The notes: generated by a model from the letters alone, not told the origin. A stretch of 24,555 bases of DNA from TMED26 sp002694075 (GCA_036160575.1 JAYYDT010000046.1:1-24555); one strand, 5' to 3'; positions 1 to 5,326 are shown, counted from the stretch's first letter. A program made the numbers and translations.

Positions 1-153
1 ACCAAAGATGGTTTGAAACAGGGTGAAGTAGTTTCAACGGGGACATGTACTGGCTTAACACGAGTGGGTGCTGGTGACTTTTTGCTCGGTGACTTTGGTG
101 CTGTTGGGACACTTACAGCAAATTTGCTCCGGGACGTGGCAGTCTCCAACTAG
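1..153 (+). CDS. C-terminal end of a fumarylacetoacetate hydrolase / 2-keto-4-pentenoate hydratase family protein (partial)
   Basis: Frame 1 is open from the first base to the TAG at 151-153 and encodes the last 50 residues of a protein that starts outside the window. The fragment contains VVSTGTCTGLTRVGAGD followed by LGDFGAVGTL, the typical end of FAH-superfamily hydratases and hydrolases (the 'G(D/E)V(V/I)xTGTCTG...GD...DFGxLG' signature). Members of this family cleave or hydrate 2-oxo acids in aromatic and related catabolic pathways, using a metal ion bound in the part of the protein not visible here. The usual 'ADFGALG' appears as GDFGAVG, and about ten residues follow it, a slightly longer tail than normal. 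The identification comes from motif recognition only, and the exact substrate cannot be inferred. Confidence 0.75.
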   Translation, partial: TKDGLKQGEVVSTGTCTGLTRVGAGDFLLGDFGAVGTLTANLLRDVAVSN

Positions 154-202
154 TGGATTGACGAATTTTGGCGCAGTTGAGGTCTGGCATTCAGAAAGGG
201 GC

Positions 203-322
203 TCAACCTGTCAGCATAGTTTGAAATACATGCCTGACGCTTTTCGTTTCTGCCCATAAATGAGAGTGACAGCGAACCGCTTGCTTTCTACTCATCCAGC
301 GGAACTGGCTCCTAACTAACAT
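203..322 (-). pseudogene. Decayed second copy of the 3376-3729 minus-strand gene (5' part only)
   Basis: Read on the minus strand from the ATG at 322, the first residues are MMLVRSQFRW. They line up with MVLESRFRAW at the start of the intact gene ending at 3376. The DNA upstream is also alike: a 17-base box is identical (328-344 and 3735-3751), followed by a hairpin with a T run and short TTC..GAA repeats. Downstream of the first 10 to 30 codons the match breaks up through small indels, and the frame closes at 203 after about 39 codons, against 117 in the full copy. This looks like an old duplicate eroding by frameshift. The function of the family is unknown to me. Confidence 0.5.
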
Positions 323-327
323 CATCA

Positions 328-412
328 CCGTCAGTAGAGCCGACACCGCTGAACCCACTCCACGCTTACTCGTTTTACCCGTATTCTCCGGCGAGTGTGG
401 GGTGGGTTTTTT
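328..412. promoter_or_regulatory. Conserved box plus T-tailed hairpin, copy A
   Basis: The box CCGTCAGTAGAGCCGAC (328-344) is followed by an imperfect hairpin. AACCCAC (352-358) pairs with GTGGGTT (402-408), continued by inner pairs CCAC/GTGG and ACTCG/CGAGT, and the stem ends in six T (407-412). As a plus-strand element it has the shape of a rho-independent terminator. As a minus-strand element it is the leader of the decayed gene at 203-322. The same arrangement recurs at 3735-3820 with a differently sequenced but still pairing stem, which suggests selection on structure. Confidence 0.5.
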
Positions 413-419
413 GCTGTCA

Positions 420-458
420 TTTCGCATGCGAAACAGCATTCCCATTTCGTGTGCGAAA
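420..458. promoter_or_regulatory. Two tandem TTTCG-N4-CGAAA inverted repeats (operator-like)
   Basis: TTTCGCATGCGAAA at 420-433 is a perfect 14-base palindrome. TTTCGTGTGCGAAA at 445-458 keeps the same TTTCG/CGAAA arms. The centres are 25 bases apart. A third copy, TTTCGCATACGAAA, lies at 1201-1214, 51 bases before the gene at 1266. Spaced palindromes of this size are typical dimeric-repressor sites. No regulator gene is visible in the window, so the binding protein is unknown. Confidence 0.4.
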
Positions 459-619
459 CGAGCGGTAGAACCGTACTTTTTGAGGGGACTGCTCTACCGA
501 TTCTGCTAGTGCTATATATCGCAAAAAAACACCATTTATTAGTGGTTTAGTGTTTCAAAGCGATTGGCGATGAAAATGCGTAGAGAACATAAAATCAGGT
601 GAAGATGGCTTCAAAATGC

Positions 620-640
620 TCTTCACACAATCTTCACACA
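620..640 (+). repeat. Direct repeat of TCTTCACACA next to the att-like tRNA fragment
   Basis: TCTTCACACA occurs at 620-629 and again at 631-640, an 11-base period or about one helical turn. The pair ends 27 bases before the tRNA-Thr fragment. Short phased direct repeats flanking an integration core are typical of tyrosine-integrase or excisionase arm sites, so this may be a protein-binding part of the attachment site. That role is inferred from position. Confidence 0.4.
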
Positions 641-667
641 CGATTTCTAATCAAATAAGTCATTGAC

Positions 668-741
668 GTTGCTTATTGATTTGGTAGATGAGTCTCTTGG
701 TAAGGGAGAGGTCAAGAGTTCAAATCTCTTCGGCAGCACCA
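668..741 (+). pseudogene. tRNA-Thr(GGU) 3' fragment, probable integration attachment site
   Basis: From about 692 the sequence follows a tRNA-Thr exactly. The anticodon stem is GTCTC/GGGAG, the anticodon loop is TTGGTAA (697-703, anticodon GGT at 699-701), the variable part is AGGTC, and the T arm is AAGAG-TTCAAAT-CTCTT. The acceptor strand CGGCAGC follows, then A and an encoded CCA ending at 741. The 5' side is poor: GTTGCTT (668-674) pairs with most of the acceptor strand, but the D stem has a mismatch and only wobble pairs. This fits the 3' part of a tRNA carried by an integrative element (attL or attR core) better than a working gene. Remains of two integrases lie immediately downstream, which supports an attachment site. 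Confidence 0.7.
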
Positions 742-919
742 TTTTCTTTTCATAAAATCATCATCTGAGACTGAACGAAACCCATCGAAAAAGTATATCG
801 AAGCGGCGCCGGCGTTCTCACTTCCCAGCCTTCACCGCAGACACGTGGGCGAAACGCTCCATAGCGGCACAGGATTGGGTGAAACAAGCGAAGCGCCCAT
901 CGGTTCGGCGAGATCGCTT

Positions 920-1188
920 TTATCCTTAACGCACCCATGCCGTGCTGCGTAATGGCGGCATTGGTGTCGGTAAGGCACACGCCGAACAGCCCTCGCCACA
1001 CATATGCCACCTTCCAGTTAGATGAAGTCAGCGTCTATTTCGCTGCGAAGAATATGGGCACATCGGTGGCAATGATTGAACGCTTCTGTGGGCAGACGAG
1101 AACCAGAGAGCAAGCCGAAGCCCTTGTGAAGAGTGCCCCTCGCCTAGCCGAAACCAAAGACAGCCAAGCCAAGTCATATCCGTTCTAA
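920..1188 (+). pseudogene. Tyrosine recombinase / phage integrase, C-terminal remnant
   Basis: From about 988 the plus strand encodes NSPRHTYATFQLDEV and then KNMGTSVAMIERFCGQTRT. This is the end of the catalytic domain of a tyrosine integrase, where relatives read S-L-RHTYATF...MGTSV-MIE-(F/H)YGHT. The nucleophilic Tyr of the FYGHT motif is Cys here (codon TGT) and the following His is Gln, so the domain is catalytically dead. Upstream of about 985 the family-like text (VLRNGGIGVG, from about 943) continues in another frame, showing a frameshift, and the N-terminal two thirds are missing. The remnant lies about 200 bases downstream of the tRNA-Thr fragment, as expected for the integrase of an element that used that tRNA. 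The 5' boundary is approximate. Confidence 0.75.
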
Positions 1189-1200
1189 TGCTGCTTCTCA

Positions 1201-1214
1201 TTTCGCATACGAAA
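1201..1214. promoter_or_regulatory. Third TTTCG-N4-CGAAA palindrome, upstream of the 1266 gene
   Basis: TTTCGCATACGAAA, extended to CATTTCG...CGAAATG on both sides, matches the repeats at 420-458 in arms and spacing. It ends 51 bases before the start codon at 1266, a suitable place for an operator or promoter element. A weaker relative with one extra base (TTTCAGCATACGAAA, 2371-2385) is inside a coding region and is probably fortuitous. Confidence 0.4.
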
Positions 1215-1265
1215 TGACACTCTGCCGCCTGTCTTATTTGAGTCGAGGCAAAAGGAACAGGCGAT

Positions 1266-1589
1266 ATGCTGGGATATATGAGCGTCGTGAAGTTTGAAAC
1301 CAAACCTGGCTATGCCGAGGCATTCGTTCAGAACCATAAGGACCACCCGCTGAAAGACATAGATGGTCTTATTGAGGTTACCTTGATCCAAACTGACGAA
1401 AATAAGTTCACCTGGATTGCCGAGTACGACGACATATCAAGTGTCGTTAACGCCCAGGATAAGCTGGTTTCCATTCTCGACACGCAACGCCATATGCTGA
1501 TTGATGTGACTGACGAAAACGGGGTTACCGATCCGGAGAGTGGGCAGATTGTGAACAGGGAAAGCCGAAAGGTCTTACCCGGCACATAA
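1266..1589 (+). CDS. Small alpha/beta-barrel-like protein, paralogue of 2829-3143
   Basis: This encodes a 107-aa protein of unknown function starting MLGYMSVVK. An ungapped comparison by eye with the protein at 2829-3143 gives about 49 identical residues in about 104. Shared blocks are MLGYxSVVK at the start, EYDDIxS near residues 53-59 and VTDPxSG near 87-93. Size, the N-terminal strand-like segment, and the alternation of beta (SVVKFETK; FTWIAEYDD) and helical stretches suggest a dimeric alpha/beta-barrel fold of the ABM/DUF1330 kind. That is an inference, as I do not recognise the family. An AAAAGGA ribosome-binding site precedes the ATG. A 7-bp hairpin (CACTTTC/GAAAGTG, 1592-1612) follows the stop. 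Codon use is more A+T-rich than in the core genes, consistent with an acquired region. Confidence 0.7.
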   Translation: MLGYMSVVKFETKPGYAEAFVQNHKDHPLKDIDGLIEVTLIQTDENKFTWIAEYDDISSVVNAQDKLVSILDTQRHMLIDVTDENGVTDPESGQIVNRESRKVLPGT

Positions 1590-1591
1590 TC

Positions 1592-1626
1592 CACTTTCAT
1601 TCGACGAAAGTGAGTTGGGTCTTTTT
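1592..1626 (+). terminator. Weak terminator-like hairpin after the 1266 gene
   Basis: CACTTTC (1592-1598) pairs perfectly with GAAAGTG (1606-1612) around a 7-base loop, starting two bases after the stop codon. A run of five T follows at 1622-1626, nine bases after the stem, so it is not a canonical intrinsic terminator. Confidence 0.35.
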
Positions 1627-1628
1627 GA

Positions 1629-2045
1629 ATGCGAATGGTTTTAGACGCAGAGGGCAATCTCACCGACGCTATCCGATTAGAGAACAAATCAGCGAAGGGC
1701 TCGTCTGGTGGTGTTGCCTATATGAGCGAACGATTGAAAGCAGCACTTGCTGACTTGCTCGCTGTCAGCAAGCCCGTCGGCGCCATCGTCGAAGCGACGT
1801 CAGGCCCGCCGCTCTCCGCCGCTTCTCTGACGAGTTGGTTCTGGCCGCTCTATCGGGATTGAGGATTTGAAGGCCGCTTGTCGCACGGCGGTCGTCGCAC
1901 AGCGATCACAAAATGGGCTCGCACCGCTCCACAGCACAATGGCAGTATGCGCGATGTTCAAGCGTTCGCTCGTCCCTCATCGCCGTAAATGATCCTGCGA
2001 TATGTTGAGGTGAGCGCAGGTGCGATGAAAGCGATTGCGGGGTAA
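1629..2045 (+). pseudogene. Second tyrosine integrase remnant with two in-frame stops
   Basis: A single reading frame runs from 1629 to the TAA at 2043-2045, interrupted by TGA at 1860-1862 and TAA at 1986-1988. Read through, it follows the short alphaproteobacterial integrase family: MVLDAEGNLTDAI, then SAKGSSGG (relatives have SKGxSGG), LSAASLTSWFWPLYRD, and a stop where relatives continue with a hydrophobic residue. GFEGRLSHGGRRTAIT follows (relatives SSHSGRRTFIT, the HxxR box), then GSMRDVQAFARPSSP (relatives SLRDVQxLAGHSS), a stop, and LRYVEVSAGAMKAIAG, which includes the catalytic-type Tyr. The N-terminal half is missing. It belongs to a different integrase subfamily from the 920-1188 remnant, so two elements have left traces here. 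Confidence 0.8.
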
Positions 2046-2094
2046 TCCGACCTTCCATCATTCAATATCCCTCATTTTGATTCAGGAGTAAGCG

Positions 2095-2403
2095 ATGTCC
2101 AAATTTGCGTCCGTGGTGTCCCTAGAGTTTGAAACGCCTGAAGAGGTTGCCGATTATCAGTCACGTATCGCTGAAGCGCACGATGACCTAAACAAAGATG
2201 TCGAGCAGCTTATCGTCGTTCATACAAGTGAGACGTCAGTGATTGGGGTGCGAGTCCATCGGGACCAAGAATCTCGAGATCGGTATGAGAAAGATATGGA
2301 GAGAAGGCGCGCATCCTTCCCGTCCGTGCCAAAAGACGCGGTTCGATTAGAGGGGCGAGTTGCCTACATATTTCAGCATACGAAATATCTCGACCTCGCT
2401 TAA
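2095..2403 (+). CDS. Small alpha/beta protein, paralogue of 6139-6465
   Basis: This encodes a 102-aa protein of unknown function with a good AGGAG site seven bases before the ATG. The start MSKFASVVS...FETP and the end GRVAYIFQHTKYLDLA match the protein at 6139-6465 (MDKVARIVS...FHSP; GDVNYWFQQIKYLGAA), with weaker similarity between, including a D(Q)ES-R segment. The pattern of N-terminal strand, helix (EEVADYQSRIAEAHDDL), strand, helix and strand fits a ferredoxin-like or dimeric alpha/beta-barrel fold. Its companion downstream is a 36-codon ORF, and the same pair recurs at 6139-6588. Function and partners are not recognisable from the sequence. Confidence 0.65.
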   Translation: MSKFASVVSLEFETPEEVADYQSRIAEAHDDLNKDVEQLIVVHTSETSVIGVRVHRDQESRDRYEKDMERRRASFPSVPKDAVRLEGRVAYIFQHTKYLDLA

Positions 2404-2422
2404 CAGTGCGATAACCGGTTGG

Positions 2423-2452
2423 GAAGGGGCGATGAAAGCAGTGGTGGGATGA
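2423..2452 (+). pseudogene. Possible third integrase C-terminal scar, overlapping the next start codon
   Basis: The frame here reads GAMKAVVG and a TGA stop, nearly the same as GAMKAIAG-stop at the end of the 1629-2045 integrase remnant. The preceding bases also share TGCGATA and GTTG blocks with it. The TGA overlaps the ATG of the 36-codon ORF as ATGA (2449-2452), so a ribosome ending here could restart on the small ORF. It could be the remains of an integrase 3' end that once sat upstream of the small ORF, or a coupled minicistron (AAGGGG before ATG 2432). The evidence is short. Confidence 0.35.
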
Positions 2453-2559
2453 GGATATTTTATCTCGGTGTGATTGCTTGCGTCATATGGGCGATCATGG
2501 ATTTTGACGGCTTCAAGGCATCGGTGATGACGACTTTTCAGCAGTTGCTGGCGGGATGA
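2449..2559 (+). CDS. 36-aa single-pass membrane miniprotein
   Basis: A small ORF starting MRIFYLGVIACVIWAIM, which is one hydrophobic helix of about 16 residues, followed by a polar part (DFDGFKAS) and an amphipathic end (VMTTFQQLLAG). A second copy lies at 6479-6588, about three quarters identical at DNA level by eye but carrying a one-base deletion near the start. Conservation in two places after the same kind of upstream gene supports a real gene. The start overlaps an upstream stop as ATGA, and no strong ribosome-binding site directly precedes it, so translational coupling is likely. Function unknown; probably inner-membrane. Confidence 0.5.
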   Translation: MRIFYLGVIACVIWAIMDFDGFKASVMTTFQQLLAG

Positions 2560-2565
2560 CGTAGG

Positions 2566-2853
2566 GTGAAGCTGCGAGATTACCTGTTTGAGGTGGGGCA
2601 GTTCTCGTGCGGGAAGTGTCTTCGCAACGGCAGATACAAAAAATCTGCGCTCGTTGAGAAATACACTGCTGACATACCGCTACCTGACTTACGCTCGCAT
2701 ATCGCACACGATTGTCAGCGTATGATGACAACAGCAGGAACTGACCCGTGCGGGATTTCATATCCTGATTTGTTGAAAGCACATCTGGATAGGCGGCCTG
2801 CCGAAACATCAGACGAAAGAGGATTTAGATGCTCGGTTATATCAGCGTTGTGA
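2566..2853 (+). CDS. Small four-cysteine (zinc-ribbon-like) hypothetical protein
   Basis: This encodes a 95-aa protein from a GTG start seven bases after the miniprotein stop. Cysteines at 15 and 18 (CGKC) and at 50 and 62 could bind one zinc ion. The layout CxxC-xRxGRY...L...Y..D(I/L)PLPDLR..IA.DC resembles small hypothetical proteins common in alphaproteobacterial genomes, where they often lie near mobile DNA. The tail after about residue 78 overlaps the next gene by 25 bases in another frame, so the final 15 to 20 residues may be a drifted extension. Role unknown; a nucleic-acid-binding function would be a guess from the zinc ribbon alone. Confidence 0.5.
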   Translation: MKLRDYLFEVGQFSCGKCLRNGRYKKSALVEKYTADIPLPDLRSHIAHDCQRMMTTAGTDPCGISYPDLLKAHLDRRPAETSDERGFRCSVISAL

Positions 2854-3143
2854 AACAGAGGGTCAAAGAGGGAATGACCGAGGAATATGTCGCCTTGGTA
2901 AAAGGTTTTGGCATAGACGGCATCAAAGGCGCACGCCGTAGAGAGTTCATTGAGATTGATGAGCATAACTTCATCATCATTATGGAATATGACGACATTG
3001 CCTCTCTGGTTGATGCGCAGGAGGCACTAGTTTCAAACTTAGATAAAGTCCGTCACCTGCTGGTTGAGATTGATGACGAGGGGAACGTCACCGACCCCGC
3101 CAGTGGCACACTTATTTTTAGAGAACAGAGAACAGTTGCCTGA
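2829..3143 (+). CDS. Small alpha/beta-barrel-like protein, paralogue of 1266-1589
   Basis: This encodes a 104-aa protein starting MLGYISVVKQRVKEG with an AGAGGA site six bases before the ATG. It shares about 47% identity by eye with the 107-aa protein at 1266-1589, including EYDDIxS and VTDPxSG. The best conserved segments are the first strand, the middle EYDDI strand with the helix after it (VDAQEALVS-LD--RH), and the acidic VTDP end. Strand-helix-strand repetition and length suggest an ABM-like dimeric barrel, but no named family is evident. Its start lies inside the end of the preceding four-cysteine gene, so the two are probably co-transcribed. Confidence 0.7.
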   Translation: MLGYISVVKQRVKEGMTEEYVALVKGFGIDGIKGARRREFIEIDEHNFIIIMEYDDIASLVDAQEALVSNLDKVRHLLVEIDDEGNVTDPASGTLIFREQRTVA

Positions 3144-3217
3144 AGGCCGTTAGTGTTCATCCATCACCGAAGAAACCGCTGGTCGCGGAGTCATCCTTGG
3201 CGAGAAACGAGGTGGCG

Positions 3218-3295
3218 ATGGCTTTTCCAAACATCATTTACGATCAAAAACGAGGCCGGCGCGCGCAATTTGGACTGGTAAGTGTCCAAGCTTAA
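3218..3295 (+). CDS. Possible 25-aa ORF
   Basis: A short ORF beginning MAFPNIIYDQKRGRR follows GAGGTGGCG, a possible ribosome-binding site. It is basic and has no recognisable motif. It may be chance or a gene fragment. It is listed because the 230-base interval 3144-3375 holds nothing else except a GCGGG/CCCGC hairpin near 3323-3345. Confidence 0.15.
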   Translation: MAFPNIIYDQKRGRRAQFGLVSVQA

Positions 3296-3375
3296 TTGGT
3301 GCTTTTGTCTATATAGACGAGCGGGTGTTAGATCGCCCGCCCGAGCTGACATGTCAAAGCACAAGCATATATGAC

Positions 3376-3729
3376 TTATAACTTCTCAGTCACACGCCCC
3401 GCCATCGTCGCCAATGGATTGTACTTTTCAAAAAGCTCAAAAAACGCGCCAATCCGATCCCAACTTTGACCTAACTCGACATGCTTGCTGAAGCGCTCGT
3501 CATCTTTATGCACCTCGTTCACACAGTATATTATGGAACCAGTGGTGCCTTTGGTCGGGTCCATCATGTCGTTTAATTCCGGCGCTTTGGAAACGTAATA
3601 TTCCAAAGTGTGCAGCTTGCCCGCAGTGGCGGTAAGCGAATGCGTTTCCCGCATAAAAGCGGCATGGGAAAATGACTCACTGTCGTTCATCGCAGCCGTC
3701 CATGCGCGGAACCGACTTTCAAGGACCAT
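3376..3729 (-). CDS. Conserved-looking hypothetical protein (117 aa), minus strand
   Basis: An unrecognised 117-aa protein. The middle contains KLHTLEYYVSKAPELNDMMD and then GSIIYCVNEVHKDDERF, alternating strand-like and helix-like parts, and it ends FFELFEKYNPLATMAGRVTEKL-like, suggesting another small alpha/beta protein. The ATG at 3729 lies just after a conserved box (3735-3751) and a hairpin shared with the decayed copy at 203-322. The reading frame is also open upstream of this ATG for about 25 codons, but no earlier start codon is evident. No convincing ribosome-binding site is visible (GGGGCAG is the nearest). It is the only minus-strand gene of the first 9 kb that I accept. Confidence 0.5.
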   Translation of the reverse strand: MVLESRFRAWTAAMNDSESFSHAAFMRETHSLTATAGKLHTLEYYVSKAPELNDMMDPTKGTTGSIIYCVNEVHKDDERFSKHVELGQSWDRIGAFFELFEKYNPLATMAGRVTEKL

Positions 3730-3734
3730 CTGCC

Positions 3735-3820
3735 CCGTCAGTAGAGCCGACGCCGTTGATAACCCATCTCCTTCTCGTATCGTTACCCTATTCCTCTAAA
3801 AGTGAGGGGGTGGATTTTTT
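3735..3820. promoter_or_regulatory. Conserved box plus T-tailed hairpin, copy B
   Basis: The 17-base box CCGTCAGTAGAGCCGAC is identical to the one at 328-344. After it, AACCCATCTCC (3761-3771) pairs with GGGGGTGGATT across the loop with one mismatch, and the stem runs into six T (3815-3820). Many bases differ from copy A yet pairing is kept. On the minus strand it is the leader of the 3376-3729 gene; on the plus strand it has terminator shape. Either could be its function. Confidence 0.5.
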
Positions 3821-3833
3821 AAATGTCATCCCT

Positions 3834-3856
3834 GTTCGTGAATGACGGTTCGTGAA
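3834..3856. repeat. Direct repeat of GTTCGTGAA upstream of the minus-strand gene
   Basis: GTTCGTGAA occurs at 3834-3842 and 3848-3856, 14 bases apart. It occupies the place that the two TTTCG-N4-CGAAA palindromes hold in copy A (420-458). Each unit contains the half-palindrome TTC-GT-GAA. It may be a regulator-binding pair for the minus-strand gene. Confidence 0.3.
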
Positions 3857-4329
3857 GCCATATTTTTCAAAGGCGACGATCTCCCGACTCAGGGGCGGGC
3901 AATATATCCCTAAAAAACGCCCTCTTCTCATGCCCTAGCGCTTGAACGGCAGCGATGGTGAAAATCACGACCAAGGTGTTTTCCGCGGTTCTGTTCGTAA
4001 AATCGCGTTGATCCCGGATGACTTCCCATCGGCGCCAGCGATAGCTGACACGGTGCCGTCATGGCCTGGCCGATAGGCGCTTTGCCGCTTCATATCTTCG
4101 GCGTTTTGACGTGGTAAAACCCAAAAACATATCGGCCGGTCCATGCAATATTGATGACGGCGATGATGTCACGCGCAAGACAGGCTAACACTCCGAACCA
4201 AACCAGTCGTCTTCCGTGGTTTCGTCCCTGACCAGAGCGCGACACACCACGCGGTGGAGATAGGGACAAGAACCGATCGCCGCGGGCGCGGGAAATTCCC
4301 CGGCCGACAAACTCAAGGACCAGAAACCG
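3857..4329. other. Intergenic stretch without a supported gene
   Basis: Similarity to copy A of the minus-strand leader seems to continue to about 3970 (matching AAAAC-CC and GATG..GAAAAT blocks). Beyond that, short frames on both strands are interrupted and none resembles a family I know. A minus-strand open frame from 4587 down to 4090 mostly mirrors ridA. Base composition shifts here from A+T-richer (left) to G+C-richer (right), so this may be the edge of the island. Confidence 0.4.
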
Positions 4330-4719
4330 ATGCTTGAACTCCAACACATTGTAGCTGACAGCGGACCCAAGCGCGTGGGGCCTTTCTCCCACGCCGTCAA
4401 AGCCGGCGATTTCGTTTTCGTGACCGGTCAAATGCCGACGATGCCCGATGACCCGAGCAGGCCGGTAGAAGGCGGCATCGAGGCGCAGACCCACCGGGTC
4501 ATGGAGAACCTCAAGCTTGTGCTTCACAGCGCGGGATTGGATTTTGACCGGGTCGTGTTCGCGCGCGTTTACTTGGTGAATTTTCAAGACTTCGACAAAA
4601 TGAACGCCGTTTACGAAACCTATTTCCGGGCCGACGCCTTACCCTCGCGAACCTGCATTGGCGTGACGGGTTTGGCGGTGGGCGCCTTGGTCGAGATCGA
4701 CTTTGTCGTCGCCGCCTAG
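4330..4719 (+). CDS. RidA family (YjgF/YER057c/UK114) protein
   Basis: This encodes a 129-aa protein with the RidA fold signature: GPFSHAVKAGDFVFVTGQMP at the start (residues about 17-36), a central QTHRVMENLKLVLHSAGLDFDRVV, and the C-terminal LPSRTCIGVTGL...GALVEIDFV. The conserved Arg of PSRT and the Glu of VEID are those that bind the 2-imino acid carboxylate and water in deaminase-type RidA trimers. True RidA proteins hydrolyse reactive 2-aminoacrylate-type enamines or imines to keto acids. Other subgroups act in particular catabolic pathways, and I cannot tell which this is. It stands alone, about 210 bases before the next gene, with AAGGA upstream of the ATG. Confidence 0.85.
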   Translation: MLELQHIVADSGPKRVGPFSHAVKAGDFVFVTGQMPTMPDDPSRPVEGGIEAQTHRVMENLKLVLHSAGLDFDRVVFARVYLVNFQDFDKMNAVYETYFRADALPSRTCIGVTGLAVGALVEIDFVVAA

Positions 4720-4932
4720 CGCCAAGCACCGATCAGCGCGCGTGGGGAGCCGCCGCAACCGCGCGGTGACGGTTTCCAAAAGCGGCCTGAAAAGAAGGTG
4801 CCCGTCGGCGTCGCCTCACTTAACATGGACGCTTCGTCAACCCCGCCGACCCGCCGTGCATGCGATATTTCTTACGTGTTTTGATTGGATGCGCCGCGCG
4901 GGTGAGAACATAGTCGCCAAGGGAGCACATAC

Positions 4933-5322
4933 ATGCTCAAAACCAACCCCCGTGAAATCGAGATCATCCAGCAAATCGCCGGGTCGGCCAACGAAGGCCC
5001 GGTGCTGATGCTCAATCTTAACAAATATTACAAGGATGCTGGCTATCCAGATCGCGGCGTCTACCGGGAATACATGGCCTTCGTCCCCAAACTCCTCGAT
5101 CTGGTCGGCGCCAAAATTATTTGGCAGGTGCCGACCTTGGGGCAACCCGTTGGAGAACAGGACATCGATGAGATCGTCGCCTTTTGGTACCCCAGCCATC
5201 GCGCGTTTTTGGACCTCACCAAAACCCCGCTATCGGAAAAAAATTTCGACCTTCGGCGCCGGGCGATTGAATATGGCGTGATTCATCGATGCCCCGATGA
5301 TGTGATCCCCAAACCGTCCTGA
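4933..5322 (+). CDS. DUF1330-like small alpha/beta protein
   Basis: This encodes a 129-aa protein with GPVLMLNLNKYY at residues about 22-33, then YREYMAFVPKLLDLVGAKIIW, GQPVGEQDIDEIVAFWYPS, HRAFLDLTKTPLS and finally VIHRCPDD. This order (metal-free beta strand 'vlmlNl.kY', 'Y..Ym......GAk..w', 'D......yPS...F..l') is that of DUF1330-like dimeric alpha/beta-barrel proteins. The biochemical role of this group is not established. An AGGGAG ribosome-binding site sits eight bases upstream of the ATG. Neighbours are RidA upstream and small proteins of similar size downstream, separated by 200 bases or more, so a shared operon is possible but not shown. Confidence 0.7.
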   Translation: MLKTNPREIEIIQQIAGSANEGPVLMLNLNKYYKDAGYPDRGVYREYMAFVPKLLDLVGAKIIWQVPTLGQPVGEQDIDEIVAFWYPSHRAFLDLTKTPLSEKNFDLRRRAIEYGVIHRCPDDVIPKPS

Positions 5323-5326
5323 ACGA

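Noticed and set aside
68..259. Plus-strand ORF starting MLVTFCSVTL
   Set aside because: It overlaps the FAH-family fragment in another frame and has no ribosome-binding site or family pattern.
420..458. CRISPR array
   Set aside because: The two short palindromes are only 14 bases, with 11 bases between them, and the third copy is 740 bases away; there are no regular spacers or cas genes.
668..741. Fully functional tRNA-Thr
   Set aside because: The D stem has a mismatch and otherwise only wobble pairs, and the acceptor arm has a mismatch; only the 3' two thirds are sound.
750..1010. 86-codon minus-strand ORF
   Set aside because: It is antisense to the integrase remnant region with no recognisable motif.
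1860..1988. Recoding of TGA/TAA to keep the second integrase alive
   Set aside because: One stop is TAA, no selenocysteine-type or readthrough signals are seen, and the N-terminal half is missing, so simple decay explains it.
4090..4587. 165-codon minus-strand open frame
   Set aside because: Most of it is antisense to ridA, a clear gene, and its residue pattern is not protein-like. The part beyond ridA (4090-4329) is too short to support alone.
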